This document shows positions 8,601-16,506 of a stretch of DNA of 64,000 nucleotides, piece after piece. How positions within the stretch are numbered: the stretch's first letter is position 1; every line of letters begins with the position of its first letter. The notes under the pieces are model-generated. The model was not told where the DNA came from. It ran no database searches and was given only the letters and a program-made list of their open reading frames with translations. The DNA comes from Cohnella candidum (GTDB taxonomy: Bacteria > Bacillota > Bacilli > Paenibacillales > Paenibacillaceae): positions 965,001 to 1,029,000 of the forward strand of contig NZ_CP033433.1 of assembly GCF_003713065.1 (NCBI RefSeq), written 5' to 3'. The translations under genes and the position numbers were made by a program.

Positions 8601-9776
8601 ATGAAGGAGAGTATCCTGCAGTCGCTTTATCCCGACATGGTGAAATGGCGCCGGCATTTGCACCAACATCCGGAGCTTTCCTTTCACGAGTTCGAAACGT
8701 CGAAAATGATCGGGGACCTGCTCGAATCGTGGGGGCTCGAGGTGCGCCGCGGCGTGGCGGGCACGGGTGTCACCGCGAAGCTGACGGGGGCGCTTCCGGG
8801 CCGAAACGTCGCGCTGAGGGCGGATATCGACGCGCTGCCGATCGCCGACGAGAAAGCGTGCGAATATGCGTCGACCGTGCCGGGCGTCATGCACGCCTGC
8901 GGGCATGACGCCCATACCGCGCAGCTGCTGGCGGTCGCCCGTTATTACAGCTTGAACCGGGACAAGACGGAGGGCACCCGCCTGTTCCTGTTCCAGCCCG
9001 CCGAAGAGACGCTTCCGGGAGGAGCGGTCAGCATGGTTTCGGAAGGCGTGCTGGAGGGGATTGACGCCATCTTCGGCGTTCACCTTTGGTCGCCCCTTCC
9101 CTATGGCGTCGTGGCGACGCGTCCGGGTCCGATCATGGCTTGCCCCGACGAATTTGAAGTCGAAATCGTCGGAAGGGGCGGGCACGCCGGCTTGCCTCAT
9201 GAAAGCGCCGATGCGCTCGTGACGGGCGCCGCGCTCGTGACGGCGCTGCAGACGATCGTCTCGCGCAGCGTCAATCCGCTCGACGCGGCGGTCTTGTCGG
9301 TGGGACAGCTCCACGCGGGGACGGCGAACAACGTCATCGCCGAGCGCTGCAGGCTGAGCGGCACCGTGCGGAGCTTCACGCCGGAAACGCGGAGTTTGGT
9401 GCGCAGGCGGCTGGAGGAAGTCGTCGCCCATGTTTGCCGAATGCACGGCACGGAGTATCGGTTCCGCTATTTCGAAGGCTATCCTCCGGTCGTGAACGAC
9501 GAGGCGGAAGCCGCCAGGGTTTTGGCGGTCGCCGCGTCGGCCTTGCCGGATTGCCGGACGGTTGTCAGCGAACGGATCATGGCGGGGGAGGACTTCTCCT
9601 ATTATCTGAAGGAAAAGCCCGGCTGTTTTATTTTCGTCGGTGCCGGCGCGGAAGACGGTTCCTCGGCGCCGCATCACCATCCGCGGTTCGACGTCGACGA
9701 GAGGGCGATGCTGGTCGCCGCGCGCCTGCTGACGGCGGTGGCCGACGACGCGGCATCGACGGTTAGCGGAGCATAA
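8601..9776 (+). CDS. M20D-family amidohydrolase, 391 aa
   Basis: This is a cytosolic zinc amidohydrolase of the IAA-amino acid/hippurate/N-acyl-amino acid hydrolase group (peptidase family M20D). The metal-binding core MHACGHDAHTAQLL lies near residue 100, the catalytic Glu pair is in QPAEET, and a late ligand His is in HHHPRFDVDE. Length is typical. The start follows AAGGAGG. Substrates in this group include N-acetylated amino acids, hippurate and N-acetyl-diaminopimelate; the neighbours do not point to one. A CBS protein gene follows after 55 bases. Confidence 0.88.
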   Translation: MKESILQSLYPDMVKWRRHLHQHPELSFHEFETSKMIGDLLESWGLEVRRGVAGTGVTAKLTGALPGRNVALRADIDALPIADEKACEYASTVPGVMHACGHDAHTAQLLAVARYYSLNRDKTEGTRLFLFQPAEETLPGGAVSMVSEGVLEGIDAIFGVHLWSPLPYGVVATRPGPIMACPDEFEVEIVGRGGHAGLPHESADALVTGAALVTALQTIVSRSVNPLDAAVLSVGQLHAGTANNVIAERCRLSGTVRSFTPETRSLVRRRLEEVVAHVCRMHGTEYRFRYFEGYPPVVNDEAEAARVLAVAASALPDCRTVVSERIMAGEDFSYYLKEKPGCFIFVGAGAEDGSSAPHHHPRFDVDERAMLVAARLLTAVADDAASTVSGA

Positions 9777-9831
9777 TTTCCGCATGGACCGCCCCCGTTT
9801 CGGTCACGCTATACCGGAAAGGAGGGACACC

Positions 9832-10269
9832 ATGCGCAAAATTGCGGATGTCATGACCGAGGGCTGCGTGACCGTCACGCCCAAGGACAACATTTACGAG
9901 GCGGCAGTGGCCATGAGGGACCACGATATCGGCTTCGTGCCGGTCGTCGAAGGAAAGAAGCTGATCGGCGTCATTACGGACCGCGATTTGGTCATCCGGG
10001 GCTACGCCGGAAAGCATTCGGGCTCGACTTCCGTCATGGAGGTGCTGTCGGACGACGTGCAGACCGTTTCCTCGAACCTGTCGGTGGACGAGGCCGTCAG
10101 CCTCATGGGGGCCAAGCAAATCCGCAGGCTTCCGGTCGTAGACAACGGGGAATTGAAAGGAATCGTGTCGCTCGGCGACCTCGCCGTCAGGGAAATTTTC
10201 GTATCCGAGGCTGGGGAAGCCCTCAGCGGCATCTCGGAGCACGAGCATCGGGAGCACACGATCCACTGA
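9832..10269 (+). CDS. Tandem CBS-domain protein, 145 aa
   Basis: Two CBS motifs fill the protein: residues about 1-60 (VMTEGCVTVTPKDNIYEAAV, GVITDRDL) and about 70-130 (MEVLSDDVQTVSSNLSVDEA, IRRLPVVDNG). A pair of CBS motifs forms a Bateman module that binds adenosine nucleotides and usually controls an attached or partner protein; here it stands alone, like B. subtilis YhcV. The regulated partner is not evident. The ATG at 9832 follows AAAGGAGG; an upstream frame from 9784 has no ribosome site. A terminator follows directly. Confidence 0.88.
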   Translation: MRKIADVMTEGCVTVTPKDNIYEAAVAMRDHDIGFVPVVEGKKLIGVITDRDLVIRGYAGKHSGSTSVMEVLSDDVQTVSSNLSVDEAVSLMGAKQIRRLPVVDNGELKGIVSLGDLAVREIFVSEAGEALSGISEHEHREHTIH

Positions 10270-10281
10270 TGGACTCGGCGG

Positions 10282-10324
10282 AAAGCTCGTATGCCGGCGT
10301 TGCCGGGCGTACGGGCTTTTTCTA
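10282..10324 (+). terminator. Terminator after the CBS gene
   Basis: A 14-bp stem (10282-10295 with 10306-10319, two G-T pairs) ends in TTTTT. Confidence 0.8.
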
Positions 10325-10361
10325 TTTGCGGGGAAACCATTCGTTAAGGGAGCGGAGAAAA

Positions 10362-11117
10362 ATGGGGAGAACGAAACGGACGGTTGTGGCTGCCTGTTTG
10401 TGGCTGACGGCGGTCGTTTGCGCTTTGGCCGGCTGCGGAGCGAAAACGGCGCCGGCGGATGCCGGAACCGACATCGGGAAAATTATCAGCCGCTATCCCG
10501 AGCTTCAGGCAGACCGGGCGGAACAGGGTACGGTGAAGCGAGTCGTGGACGGCGACACGTTCGAGCTCGAGAGCGGAGACAAAGTTCGGCTGATCGGCGT
10601 CAACACGCCGGAGATCCACGGAAAAGTCGAGCGTTACGGCCAAGAGGCCGCCGATTTCAGCGGCAACGCGTTGACGGGGCGCCGGGTGATCCTGTTTCCC
10701 GACGTTTCGAACACGGATAAATACGGGCGTCTGCTCCGGTACGTATTCGTGGCGGGAGACGACGAAATGTTCAATGAGAAGCTGATGCGCGAAGGCTACG
10801 CGCAGGTCATGACCGTGCCGCCGAACGTCGGTTTCGCCGATTCGTTCGTGTCGCTTCAGCGGGAAGCGCGGGCGAAGGGAGCCGGATTATGGGGAGGCGC
10901 CGCGGGGAACGCTGGAAAAGAGACAACCGCGCCGGAATCGTCCGCGGACTCGGCGCCTCCCGCCTGCCCGAACCCGATCAAAGGCAACATCAATGCCAAA
11001 GGGGAAAAAATCTATCACGTTCCCGGCGGCAGCTCCTATCGGGCGACGAAGCCCGAAAAATGGTTTTGCACGGAACAGGAGGCGCTGGACGCGGGATTCC
11101 GGAAAGCGGCGAGATAA
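10362..11117 (+). CDS. Lipoprotein thermonuclease (SNase family), 251 aa
   Basis: A lipoprotein signal with lipobox LAGC is followed by a staphylococcal-nuclease domain (about residues 45-165), a Ca2+-dependent enzyme cutting DNA and RNA. Key residues are visible: VVDGDTFEL (Ca2+ Asp), RLIGVNTPEIH (Arg and Glu of the active site) and DKYGRLLRYVF (second Arg). The last 50 residues form a Cys-bounded module (GEKIYHVPGGSSYRATKP, then FCTEQEALDAGFRKA) often attached to such nucleases. It should be a surface-tethered scavenging nuclease. The ATG at 10362 gives the signal peptide; the longer frame from 10269 overlaps the terminator. Confidence 0.9.
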   Translation: MGRTKRTVVAACLWLTAVVCALAGCGAKTAPADAGTDIGKIISRYPELQADRAEQGTVKRVVDGDTFELESGDKVRLIGVNTPEIHGKVERYGQEAADFSGNALTGRRVILFPDVSNTDKYGRLLRYVFVAGDDEMFNEKLMREGYAQVMTVPPNVGFADSFVSLQREARAKGAGLWGGAAGNAGKETTAPESSADSAPPACPNPIKGNINAKGEKIYHVPGGSSYRATKPEKWFCTEQEALDAGFRKAAR

Positions 11118-11133
11118 AGGGGGTATCACGCTG

Positions 11134-12840
11134 ATGTCGTCGTCCCTGCCGCTGTGGGTGCAATCTGACGGGACCCTGCTGCTTGACGCCCGCCACCCGC
11201 TCTGCGAAGAAGCGCTGAACGCGCTTCGCCCGATCGCGGAGCTGACCAAACGGCCGGGCCATCTCCATACGTACCGGATGACGCCGGTTTCGCTGTGGAA
11301 CGCCGCCGCGAACGGAGAGAACGCGGACTCCGTGGTGGAGAAGCTGCGCCGGGTCGCCCGGTTCGGCATCCCGGTTTCCGTGGAGCGGGAAATCCGCGAA
11401 CGCATGGGGAGCTTCGGCCGTTTTCGGCTGCGCAGCGGGCCCGAAGGTTTGTATTTGACGTCCGACGTGCCGGATCGGCTGCGGATGGCTTTCGAATGGC
11501 CGGATGCGGCCGAATGCTTCGACAGCTCACCGGAGAACAGCGAGATTCGGGTCGCCGTGAAGCCCGATCGGAGAGGCGCTCTCAAAAGCGCGTTAGCCGC
11601 GCGGGGCTGCCCCGTCGTCGACGAAGCCGGATTCCGGAGCGGCGGATCGCTGGCGGTCGGATTCAAGGAAATCAACGCGGACGGCCAATCCGTGAGTCTG
11701 CGGAGCTACCAGCGGGAAGCGCTGGACGCGTTCCTGGGTCCGGACCGGAACGGAGGCGGGAGCGGCGTGGCCGTGCTTCCGTGCGGGGCAGGCAAAACGT
11801 GGGTCGGCATGGCCGCGTTGGCCGCGCTCGGCTGCGAAACGCTGATTTTGACCCCGAACGCGATGTCCGTAACCCAATGGATCCGGGAACTGCTTCGGAA
11901 CACGACGCTGGGGGAAGAGGAGGTCGGAGAATACACGGGCTCGAGCAAACAAGTGCGGCCCGTAACCGTCGCGACCTACCAGGTGCTGACGTACCGCCGT
12001 TCCAAGACGGGCGGACACCCGCATTGGAAGTTGTTCGAGGATCGGGACTGGGGCTTGATCATTTATGATGAAGTCCATCTGCTTCCCGCTCCCGTATTCC
12101 GGATGACCGCCGATCTTCAAGCGACCCGAAGGCTCGGCCTCACCGCCACGCTGGTGAGGGAAGACGGGCGGGAGACCGACGTTTTCGCGCTTATCGGCCC
12201 CAAACGCTACGAGCTGGCCTGGAAGCGGGGCGAGCGGGAAGGCTGGATCGCGGAAGCGGCCTGCCATGAAATCCGGGTACCGCTCCCCGAGCCTGCGGCG
12301 AGGCAATACCGGGAAGCGCCGCCGCGTTCCCGTCATCGGATCGCCGGGGAAAACCCGGCCAAGGCGGAGGTCGTGCGGGGCTTGCTCGTCCGGCATGCGG
12401 GGATGCCGACGATCGTGATCGGCCAATATTTAAACCAACTGCGGAGGCTTGCCGCCGAATTGGGCCTCCCCCTGGTGACCGGTTCCATGCCGCAAGAAGA
12501 GAGGAAAAAGCTGTTCGACCGGTTTAACCGGGGCGAGATCGGCACGCTTCTCGTGTCCAAGGTGGCCAATTTCGCCGTCGACCTGCCGGACGCCGCCGTG
12601 GCGATCCAGGTATCCGGCAGCTACGGCTCGCGGCAAGAGGAAGCCCAGCGCTTGGGCCGAGTCCTCCGTCCGAAAAAGTCGGGCTCGGCCGCCTCGTTCT
12701 ACACGCTGGTGAGCGAGGAAACGGACGAGGTCGAGTTCAGCCGCAACCGCGGGAGGTTTCTGGTCGAGCAAGGCTATGCCTACTCCGTCGACGTCTGGGA
12801 GGCAGCCGGCGTGAGCGGGGCGGAAGGAGCCGCCACATGA
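11134..12840 (+). CDS. XPB/Rad25-family DNA helicase, 568 aa
   Basis: This superfamily 2 helicase has the XPB layout. Residues about 1-130 are an XPB/Ssl2 N-terminal-type domain (LWVQSDGTLLLD, HLHTYRMTPVSLWNAA). The first motor carries Walker A LPCGAGKT (about residue 215), DEVH (about 312) and the RED element after LTATL (LTATLVREDGRE). The second motor ends with QEEAQRLGRVLRPK. XPB unwinds or translocates on DNA in repair and, in eukaryotes, transcription initiation; the bacterial role is less clear. The start at 11134 follows AAGGGGG. Its last four bases overlap the start of the next gene (ATGA), so the two proteins are probably made together. Confidence 0.9.
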   Translation: MSSSLPLWVQSDGTLLLDARHPLCEEALNALRPIAELTKRPGHLHTYRMTPVSLWNAAANGENADSVVEKLRRVARFGIPVSVEREIRERMGSFGRFRLRSGPEGLYLTSDVPDRLRMAFEWPDAAECFDSSPENSEIRVAVKPDRRGALKSALAARGCPVVDEAGFRSGGSLAVGFKEINADGQSVSLRSYQREALDAFLGPDRNGGGSGVAVLPCGAGKTWVGMAALAALGCETLILTPNAMSVTQWIRELLRNTTLGEEEVGEYTGSSKQVRPVTVATYQVLTYRRSKTGGHPHWKLFEDRDWGLIIYDEVHLLPAPVFRMTADLQATRRLGLTATLVREDGRETDVFALIGPKRYELAWKRGEREGWIAEAACHEIRVPLPEPAARQYREAPPRSRHRIAGENPAKAEVVRGLLVRHAGMPTIVIGQYLNQLRRLAAELGLPLVTGSMPQEERKKLFDRFNRGEIGTLLVSKVANFAVDLPDAAVAIQVSGSYGSRQEEAQRLGRVLRPKKSGSAASFYTLVSEETDEVEFSRNRGRFLVEQGYAYSVDVWEAAGVSGAEGAAT

Positions 12841-14798
12841 ACGCCGCGCCTTCCGTCGACAAGCTGCCGGAATCGATCGGCGCGGTGATCGGTGCCGAGC
12901 CGGCGGTCGCCGTTCGATTGAAGAGGGGGATGGTCCTCCGGGACATCCTCTCCTCGCCGGAGTGGGCGGAGGATTGGGCGAGGCAATCGGACCCAACCTT
13001 GAAGAGACTGTTCGCCTGTCTGCTGCTCCGTTTCGGCTCAACGGCGTTTGAGGAGGAGAAAGGCGCCGTAGAAGCGCTGAAGGATGGGTTGCATACCGGA
13101 GCCGAATGGCGGGCGGGTTTGGCCCGTCTGCGAAGGGCCGGCGTCCTGTTCGCGATCCGCAAAACCTGGGGAGATCGGCTTTACTACGTGCCGACCGACA
13201 TGGCGGCGGTATGGCAGCGGCTCCTCCTTCCCGCCAACGCGGAGCCGCTGGCGGCTATCGAGTCCGCGGACGTCGTGCCCCGGCCGGCTCCGTATCGCCC
13301 GACCCTCGCGCTTAAGCTGCTGTCCGCATGGGCTTTCATCGGACGCAAAGGCCTTCCGCTCACCGCGAAAGGAGCGATCTCCAAGCCGGCTGCGGAGAAG
13401 CTGGCGTCCGTGATGAAGATCGCTTCGGAAGAGCTTGCCCCGCTGGGGCTCGTCTACCCGCAGCACGATCAGCAGCCGGCCGCTTCCGCGCTGGCGGTGG
13501 ACCTTGGTCTCGTAACGGGCGTGCTGAAAAGGATGGACGGAGCCATTGCCGTGGACGCTGCCGGAGCCGCGGCATGGACGGCAAACCCGATCGCCTTTGC
13601 GGATGCCGTTCTGCACCGCCGGATCCTCGAGCGGTATGCGGCGTCGGATCCGGCAAGGCACATGGCCGCGTCCGCGATCGCGGACTGCCGTCCGGACGCC
13701 TGGTACCGGGAGCTCGAAATCGCGAGGATCGGAGTCCGGCCTATCGACGTGGAGGTTTGGCTCGATCTGCTTGCTGCGTTCGGTTGGGCGGAATGGGGTA
13801 CCATCGGGAATGAAGGAGTATTCCGACTGACAGTGCCATTGGATATAAGCGTCTTCGCGGCGGCTGAGGACGAAACGGAGCCGTTTCACGTCCAACCCGA
13901 CGGGGAAATTTACGTTCCGCCAGGCGTTGGACTTGCCGAAAGGTGGGCCTTGGAGGAGTTGGCGGAGCCGGTATCGGCCGATCGCGTCTATGTTTATCGG
14001 TTAACGAAATCCGCGGCCGAAAGGGCTTATGAGAACGGCTGGCCGCTGGAGCGGGTCCGTTCGTTTCTCGAAAGGGGATCGGGCATGCCGGTGCCCGGTC
14101 CCGTCGAAGACGCGCTGCGGGATTGGTTGCGGAATTTGGGCAAAATCCGGCTCGAAGAAGCCGTCCTGCTGAGGACGGACAGCGCGGAAACCGCGTCATG
14201 GCTTCTGGAGGATGCCGAGATCGCCGGGAAGCTTGCGGAACGGCTGGGGGACCGGGATTTCCTCGTGAGCCGGGACGCGCTGAAAGGTTTGGAGGCGAGG
14301 CTGGCGAAAACCGGCTTCAAGCCGTCTAAACCCCCGGCGGCGCCGGCCGAGGGGACAGCAGCTTCGGAGACTGCGGATCGAAACGAAGCGTCGACGGAGC
14401 CGGGCTGGATTTATTGCGGCACCGTCTTGTCCTTCTATGAGCCCGACCGTTCCGTCGTATCGGATTCCGAGCTGTTTCCGGGCCTGGAGCAGGTGCCGGC
14501 CGCCTGGTTCAGGAAGCCGGGCGCGTATCACGCCACGACGAGGCAGGAGCTGATCCGCCGGGCGATCGGCTGGCGTACGGCGCTGCAGCTTGGAGATGAC
14601 GAAGCGGAGCCGGATCTATTCGTTCCGCATTCCATCGACACGCATGCAGACAGCTGGGAGGTGCGCGGAAGGTGGAAGGCGCGCGAAGATCAGGCGGGAC
14701 GAGGGGCCGACACTTACGAAACGGTGTCTTTGCCGGCGGATCGGTTCGGCCTGGTGAAAATCGTTCTGCCGCAATGGGATTCCCCGAGCGTGCCTTAA
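12837..14798 (+). CDS. XPB partner with an XPB-N/Helicase_C_3-type domain, 653 aa
   Basis: No catalytic motif is visible. The segment at about residues 347-455 (FHVQPDGEIYVPPG, then DRVYVYRLTKSAAERAYENG, then a Pro-rich and VEDALRDWL stretch) matches the domain known as Helicase_C_3 or XPB/Ssl2 N-terminal, and the same layout occurs at the start of the adjacent helicase. The first 340 residues look like a series of small winged-helix-like units; the C-terminal 110 contain TRQELIRRAIGWRTALQL. Overlap with the XPB gene by ATGA implies translational coupling. I infer an adaptor or DNA-binding subunit of an XPB complex; that is not proven. Confidence 0.75.
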   Translation: MNAAPSVDKLPESIGAVIGAEPAVAVRLKRGMVLRDILSSPEWAEDWARQSDPTLKRLFACLLLRFGSTAFEEEKGAVEALKDGLHTGAEWRAGLARLRRAGVLFAIRKTWGDRLYYVPTDMAAVWQRLLLPANAEPLAAIESADVVPRPAPYRPTLALKLLSAWAFIGRKGLPLTAKGAISKPAAEKLASVMKIASEELAPLGLVYPQHDQQPAASALAVDLGLVTGVLKRMDGAIAVDAAGAAAWTANPIAFADAVLHRRILERYAASDPARHMAASAIADCRPDAWYRELEIARIGVRPIDVEVWLDLLAAFGWAEWGTIGNEGVFRLTVPLDISVFAAAEDETEPFHVQPDGEIYVPPGVGLAERWALEELAEPVSADRVYVYRLTKSAAERAYENGWPLERVRSFLERGSGMPVPGPVEDALRDWLRNLGKIRLEEAVLLRTDSAETASWLLEDAEIAGKLAERLGDRDFLVSRDALKGLEARLAKTGFKPSKPPAAPAEGTAASETADRNEASTEPGWIYCGTVLSFYEPDRSVVSDSELFPGLEQVPAAWFRKPGAYHATTRQELIRRAIGWRTALQLGDDEAEPDLFVPHSIDTHADSWEVRGRWKAREDQAGRGADTYETVSLPADRFGLVKIVLPQWDSPSVP

Positions 14799-14808
14799 GC
14801 GTCGAAAG

Positions 14809-14839
14809 TTGACCGTTCGTCTCCCATATGTGGTATGAT
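14809..14839 (+). promoter_or_regulatory. Weak promoter candidate for ylbF
   Basis: TTGACC (14809-14814) and TATGAT (14834-14839) are 19 bases apart, longer than ideal, directly after the helicase-partner stop. Confidence 0.35.
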
Positions 14840-14877
14840 AAAGATTGAATTTCATGCCGCAAGGTGAGGTGAAACGC

Positions 14878-15366
14878 TTGGCTGTGATGCCGGAAACCCT
14901 CCCCGTATTGCCTCTGGACGCCTTCGAGGAGCCTGCCGATTGGACGGAGCTTCTATCAAAGGCGTACACGCTGGGAGAAATGATCAAACGATCCGCGATG
15001 GCGGATGATTACGTATACTGGAAGAAGAAAGTCGAAGAGGACGCGGAAGCGAAGGAAGTGTCCCGCCGGCTTTCCAAAGCCAAAGAGAAATTCGCGGAAT
15101 GCGAGCGGTTCGGCCGCTTCCATCCGGACTATAACGAAGCGCTCGACCGGGTTTACGCCGTGCAGGCCGAAATGGACAAGCTGGAATCGGTCAACCGATT
15201 CAAACAAGCGGAGCGCGAGCTGGACGAATTGCTGCACGACATTTCGTTCACCGTGGCCCGCGCGGTGTCGGAGAGCGTCAAAGTGCCGGAAGCGGACTCC
15301 CAAGCCAAGGGCGGGGGCTGCGGAGGCGGCGGAAGCTGCTCCTGCGGGAGCGGCGGCTGCGGATGA
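14878..15366 (+). CDS. ylbF: YlbF, component of the Y-complex (RicF), 162 aa
   Basis: The helical core matches YlbF of B. subtilis: FAECERFGRFHPDYNEAL, then NRFKQAERELDELLHDIS and ARAVSESVKVP. With YmcA and YaaT it forms a complex that carries iron-sulfur clusters and promotes RNase Y-dependent mRNA processing, affecting sporulation, competence and biofilm. The tail is Gly/Cys-rich with five cysteines (GGGSCSCGSGGCG region), fitting a cluster ligand role. Start choice: GAGGTG followed six bases later by TTG at 14878; an ATG at 14845 has no ribosome site. YmcA and YaaT are not in the window. Confidence 0.88.
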   Translation: MAVMPETLPVLPLDAFEEPADWTELLSKAYTLGEMIKRSAMADDYVYWKKKVEEDAEAKEVSRRLSKAKEKFAECERFGRFHPDYNEALDRVYAVQAEMDKLESVNRFKQAERELDELLHDISFTVARAVSESVKVPEADSQAKGGGCGGGGSCSCGSGGCG

Positions 15367-15443
15367 ACGAGCGGACGGCAGGACGGCAGGACGACGGTCC
15401 GGCTGTCGGCTGAAACGGAGACGAGAAGTCGGAGGGGTGACCC

Positions 15444-15707
15444 ATGTTCGCAGAACGGCTCGGTTATATCGTATGGTTCAGTGATTTCAAAGCCGCAAGG
15501 GGATTGGATAAATACGGTTCCCTCCATTATTTGTCCCGCAAGATGAACTACGCGGTACTGTACATGAACGCGGACAGCGCGGAAGAAGCGTTGCGCCATC
15601 TGCAAAAGCTTCCCTACGTCCGCAAGATCGAACGCTCCTACCGGGGCGAGATCAAAACCGAATACGAGAAAAACGTTCCCGATAAAACGAGGTTTTACAG
15701 CTTGTAA
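15444..15707 (+). CDS. ylbG: YlbG family protein (DUF2129), 87 aa
   Basis: The protein begins RLGYIVWFSDFKAARGLDKY and continues through HLQKLPYVRKIERSYRGEIK, the pattern of YlbG/DUF2129, a small cytosolic protein found next to ylbF in Bacillales. Its biochemical role is unknown. The start follows GGAGGGGTGA. The gene is 77 bases after ylbF and is closed by a strong terminator, so ylbF-ylbG form the expected unit. Confidence 0.88.
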   Translation: MFAERLGYIVWFSDFKAARGLDKYGSLHYLSRKMNYAVLYMNADSAEEALRHLQKLPYVRKIERSYRGEIKTEYEKNVPDKTRFYSL

Positions 15708-15734
15708 GGAACGTGGTTTTCATTGCGACACGAT

Positions 15735-15764
15735 GCCTCCCTTACGGGAGGCTGTTCTTTTTTT
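15735..15764 (+). terminator. Terminator after ylbG
   Basis: GCCTCCC/GGGAGGC (15735-15741 with 15746-15752, loop TTAC) is followed by TGTTCTTTTTTT. Confidence 0.9.
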
Positions 15765-15859
15765 GGGGTAATTCAGATGGAGCGGGCGGTCGGGAGGACG
15801 AAAGGGAGATCGCCTTGCCGATTTCGATTGGCGAATGTTGGGAACCATATAAATTTTTG

Positions 15860-15889
15860 TTGAACGGTCGGGAATCGATGCGGTAAAAT
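15860..15889 (+). promoter_or_regulatory. Promoter for the 145-aa unknown gene
   Basis: TTGAAC (15860-15865) and TAAAAT (15884-15889) are 18 bases apart. A leader of about 65 bases follows, containing a small hairpin (TAGG-N8-CCTA near 15924-15939). I compared it with riboswitch classes I know and could not assign one. Confidence 0.55.
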
Positions 15890-15958
15890 GGACATAACTT
15901 CCTAGCGGAAACGGGCAAGCTGATAGGCTTTAAGACCTAGTGCGGAAGGGGATGCCCG

Positions 15959-16396
15959 GTGAAGGACAAAGAGACGGAGCGTTGGAACACGTACGAGCCT
16001 TTTCACGTCGTTCTCGGCGACAAGAAAGTGGCCGATATCATCATTACCAATCATGCCAGGACGCGCTGGTCCGACCGGGTGGAGAGCGAGAAAACGGGCT
16101 TTTCCGATATCGCGCAGTTTATGTGGGAGTGTCTGAAGGAAGGGCGCATCCTATCCTATTACCGCAATGAACAGGACGTCTACACGATCGACGACGACTT
16201 GGTGTTCGTGGCGGAGTTCGCGGAATCCGACAAAGATATGGATCTGCTGGGACAACCGCTGCACAAGATGATCGTGGTGACGTTTCTCGGCCGCATGTCG
16301 GAGACGATGGAGCTTCGGGATCTGAAAACCTACTACTCTTGGCTTCGGCATTCGCGCCGCATGACCTTGATCAAAAACAACCGCAAACGCCGCTAA
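15959..16396 (+). CDS. Unknown protein with an HAR-x-R motif, 145 aa
   Basis: I do not recognise this gene with confidence. It starts with GTG at 15959 after GGAAGGGGAT and has its own promoter and a strong terminator. The central part, DIIITNHARTRWSDRV, followed by a Gly-Arg turn and paired beta strands (VYTIDDDLVFVAEF, KMIVVTFLGRM), recalls the DUF4258/RelE-like group of small RNase-fold proteins, in which HAR-x-R is conserved. The C-terminus is strongly basic (SRRMTLIKNNRKRR), suggesting nucleic-acid binding. No antitoxin-like gene lies beside it, so a toxin role is not supported. Both the family call and the RNA-binding idea are inference. Confidence 0.6.
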   Translation: MKDKETERWNTYEPFHVVLGDKKVADIIITNHARTRWSDRVESEKTGFSDIAQFMWECLKEGRILSYYRNEQDVYTIDDDLVFVAEFAESDKDMDLLGQPLHKMIVVTFLGRMSETMELRDLKTYYSWLRHSRRMTLIKNNRKRR

Positions 16397-16411
16397 GCCG
16401 GCGGCGGCCCT

Positions 16412-16454
16412 AAGGCTGCTTTCGCAGGGATTCCTTGCGAAAGCAGCCTTTTCT
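16412..16454 (+). terminator. Terminator after the 145-aa unknown gene
   Basis: A perfect 15-bp stem (16412-16426 with 16436-16450, 9-base loop) runs into TTTTCT. The -10 element of the next gene, TGCTATAAT ending at 16470, begins only about ten bases later. Confidence 0.9.
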
Positions 16455-16461
16455 CCGAATA

Positions 16462-16470
16462 TGCTATAAT
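16462..16470 (+). promoter_or_regulatory. Extended -10 promoter element for the LysR gene
   Basis: TGC precedes TATAAT (16465-16470), an extended -10 arrangement. The -35 position falls in the terminator stem and has no good match, so the extended -10 probably carries the promoter. Confidence 0.5.
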
Positions 16471-16506
16471 AAACCTAAAATCGAGAGGCGAAAAGGCGGT
16501 AGAAGC

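Noticed and set aside
9784-9831. Upstream start for the CBS protein
   Set aside because: It adds 16 unconserved residues and lies before the strong ribosome site AAAGGAGG.
15890-15958. Riboswitch in the leader of the 145-aa unknown gene
   Set aside because: Small hairpins are present, but the conserved cores of cyclic di-GMP, guanidine, fluoride and other classes I compared are absent.
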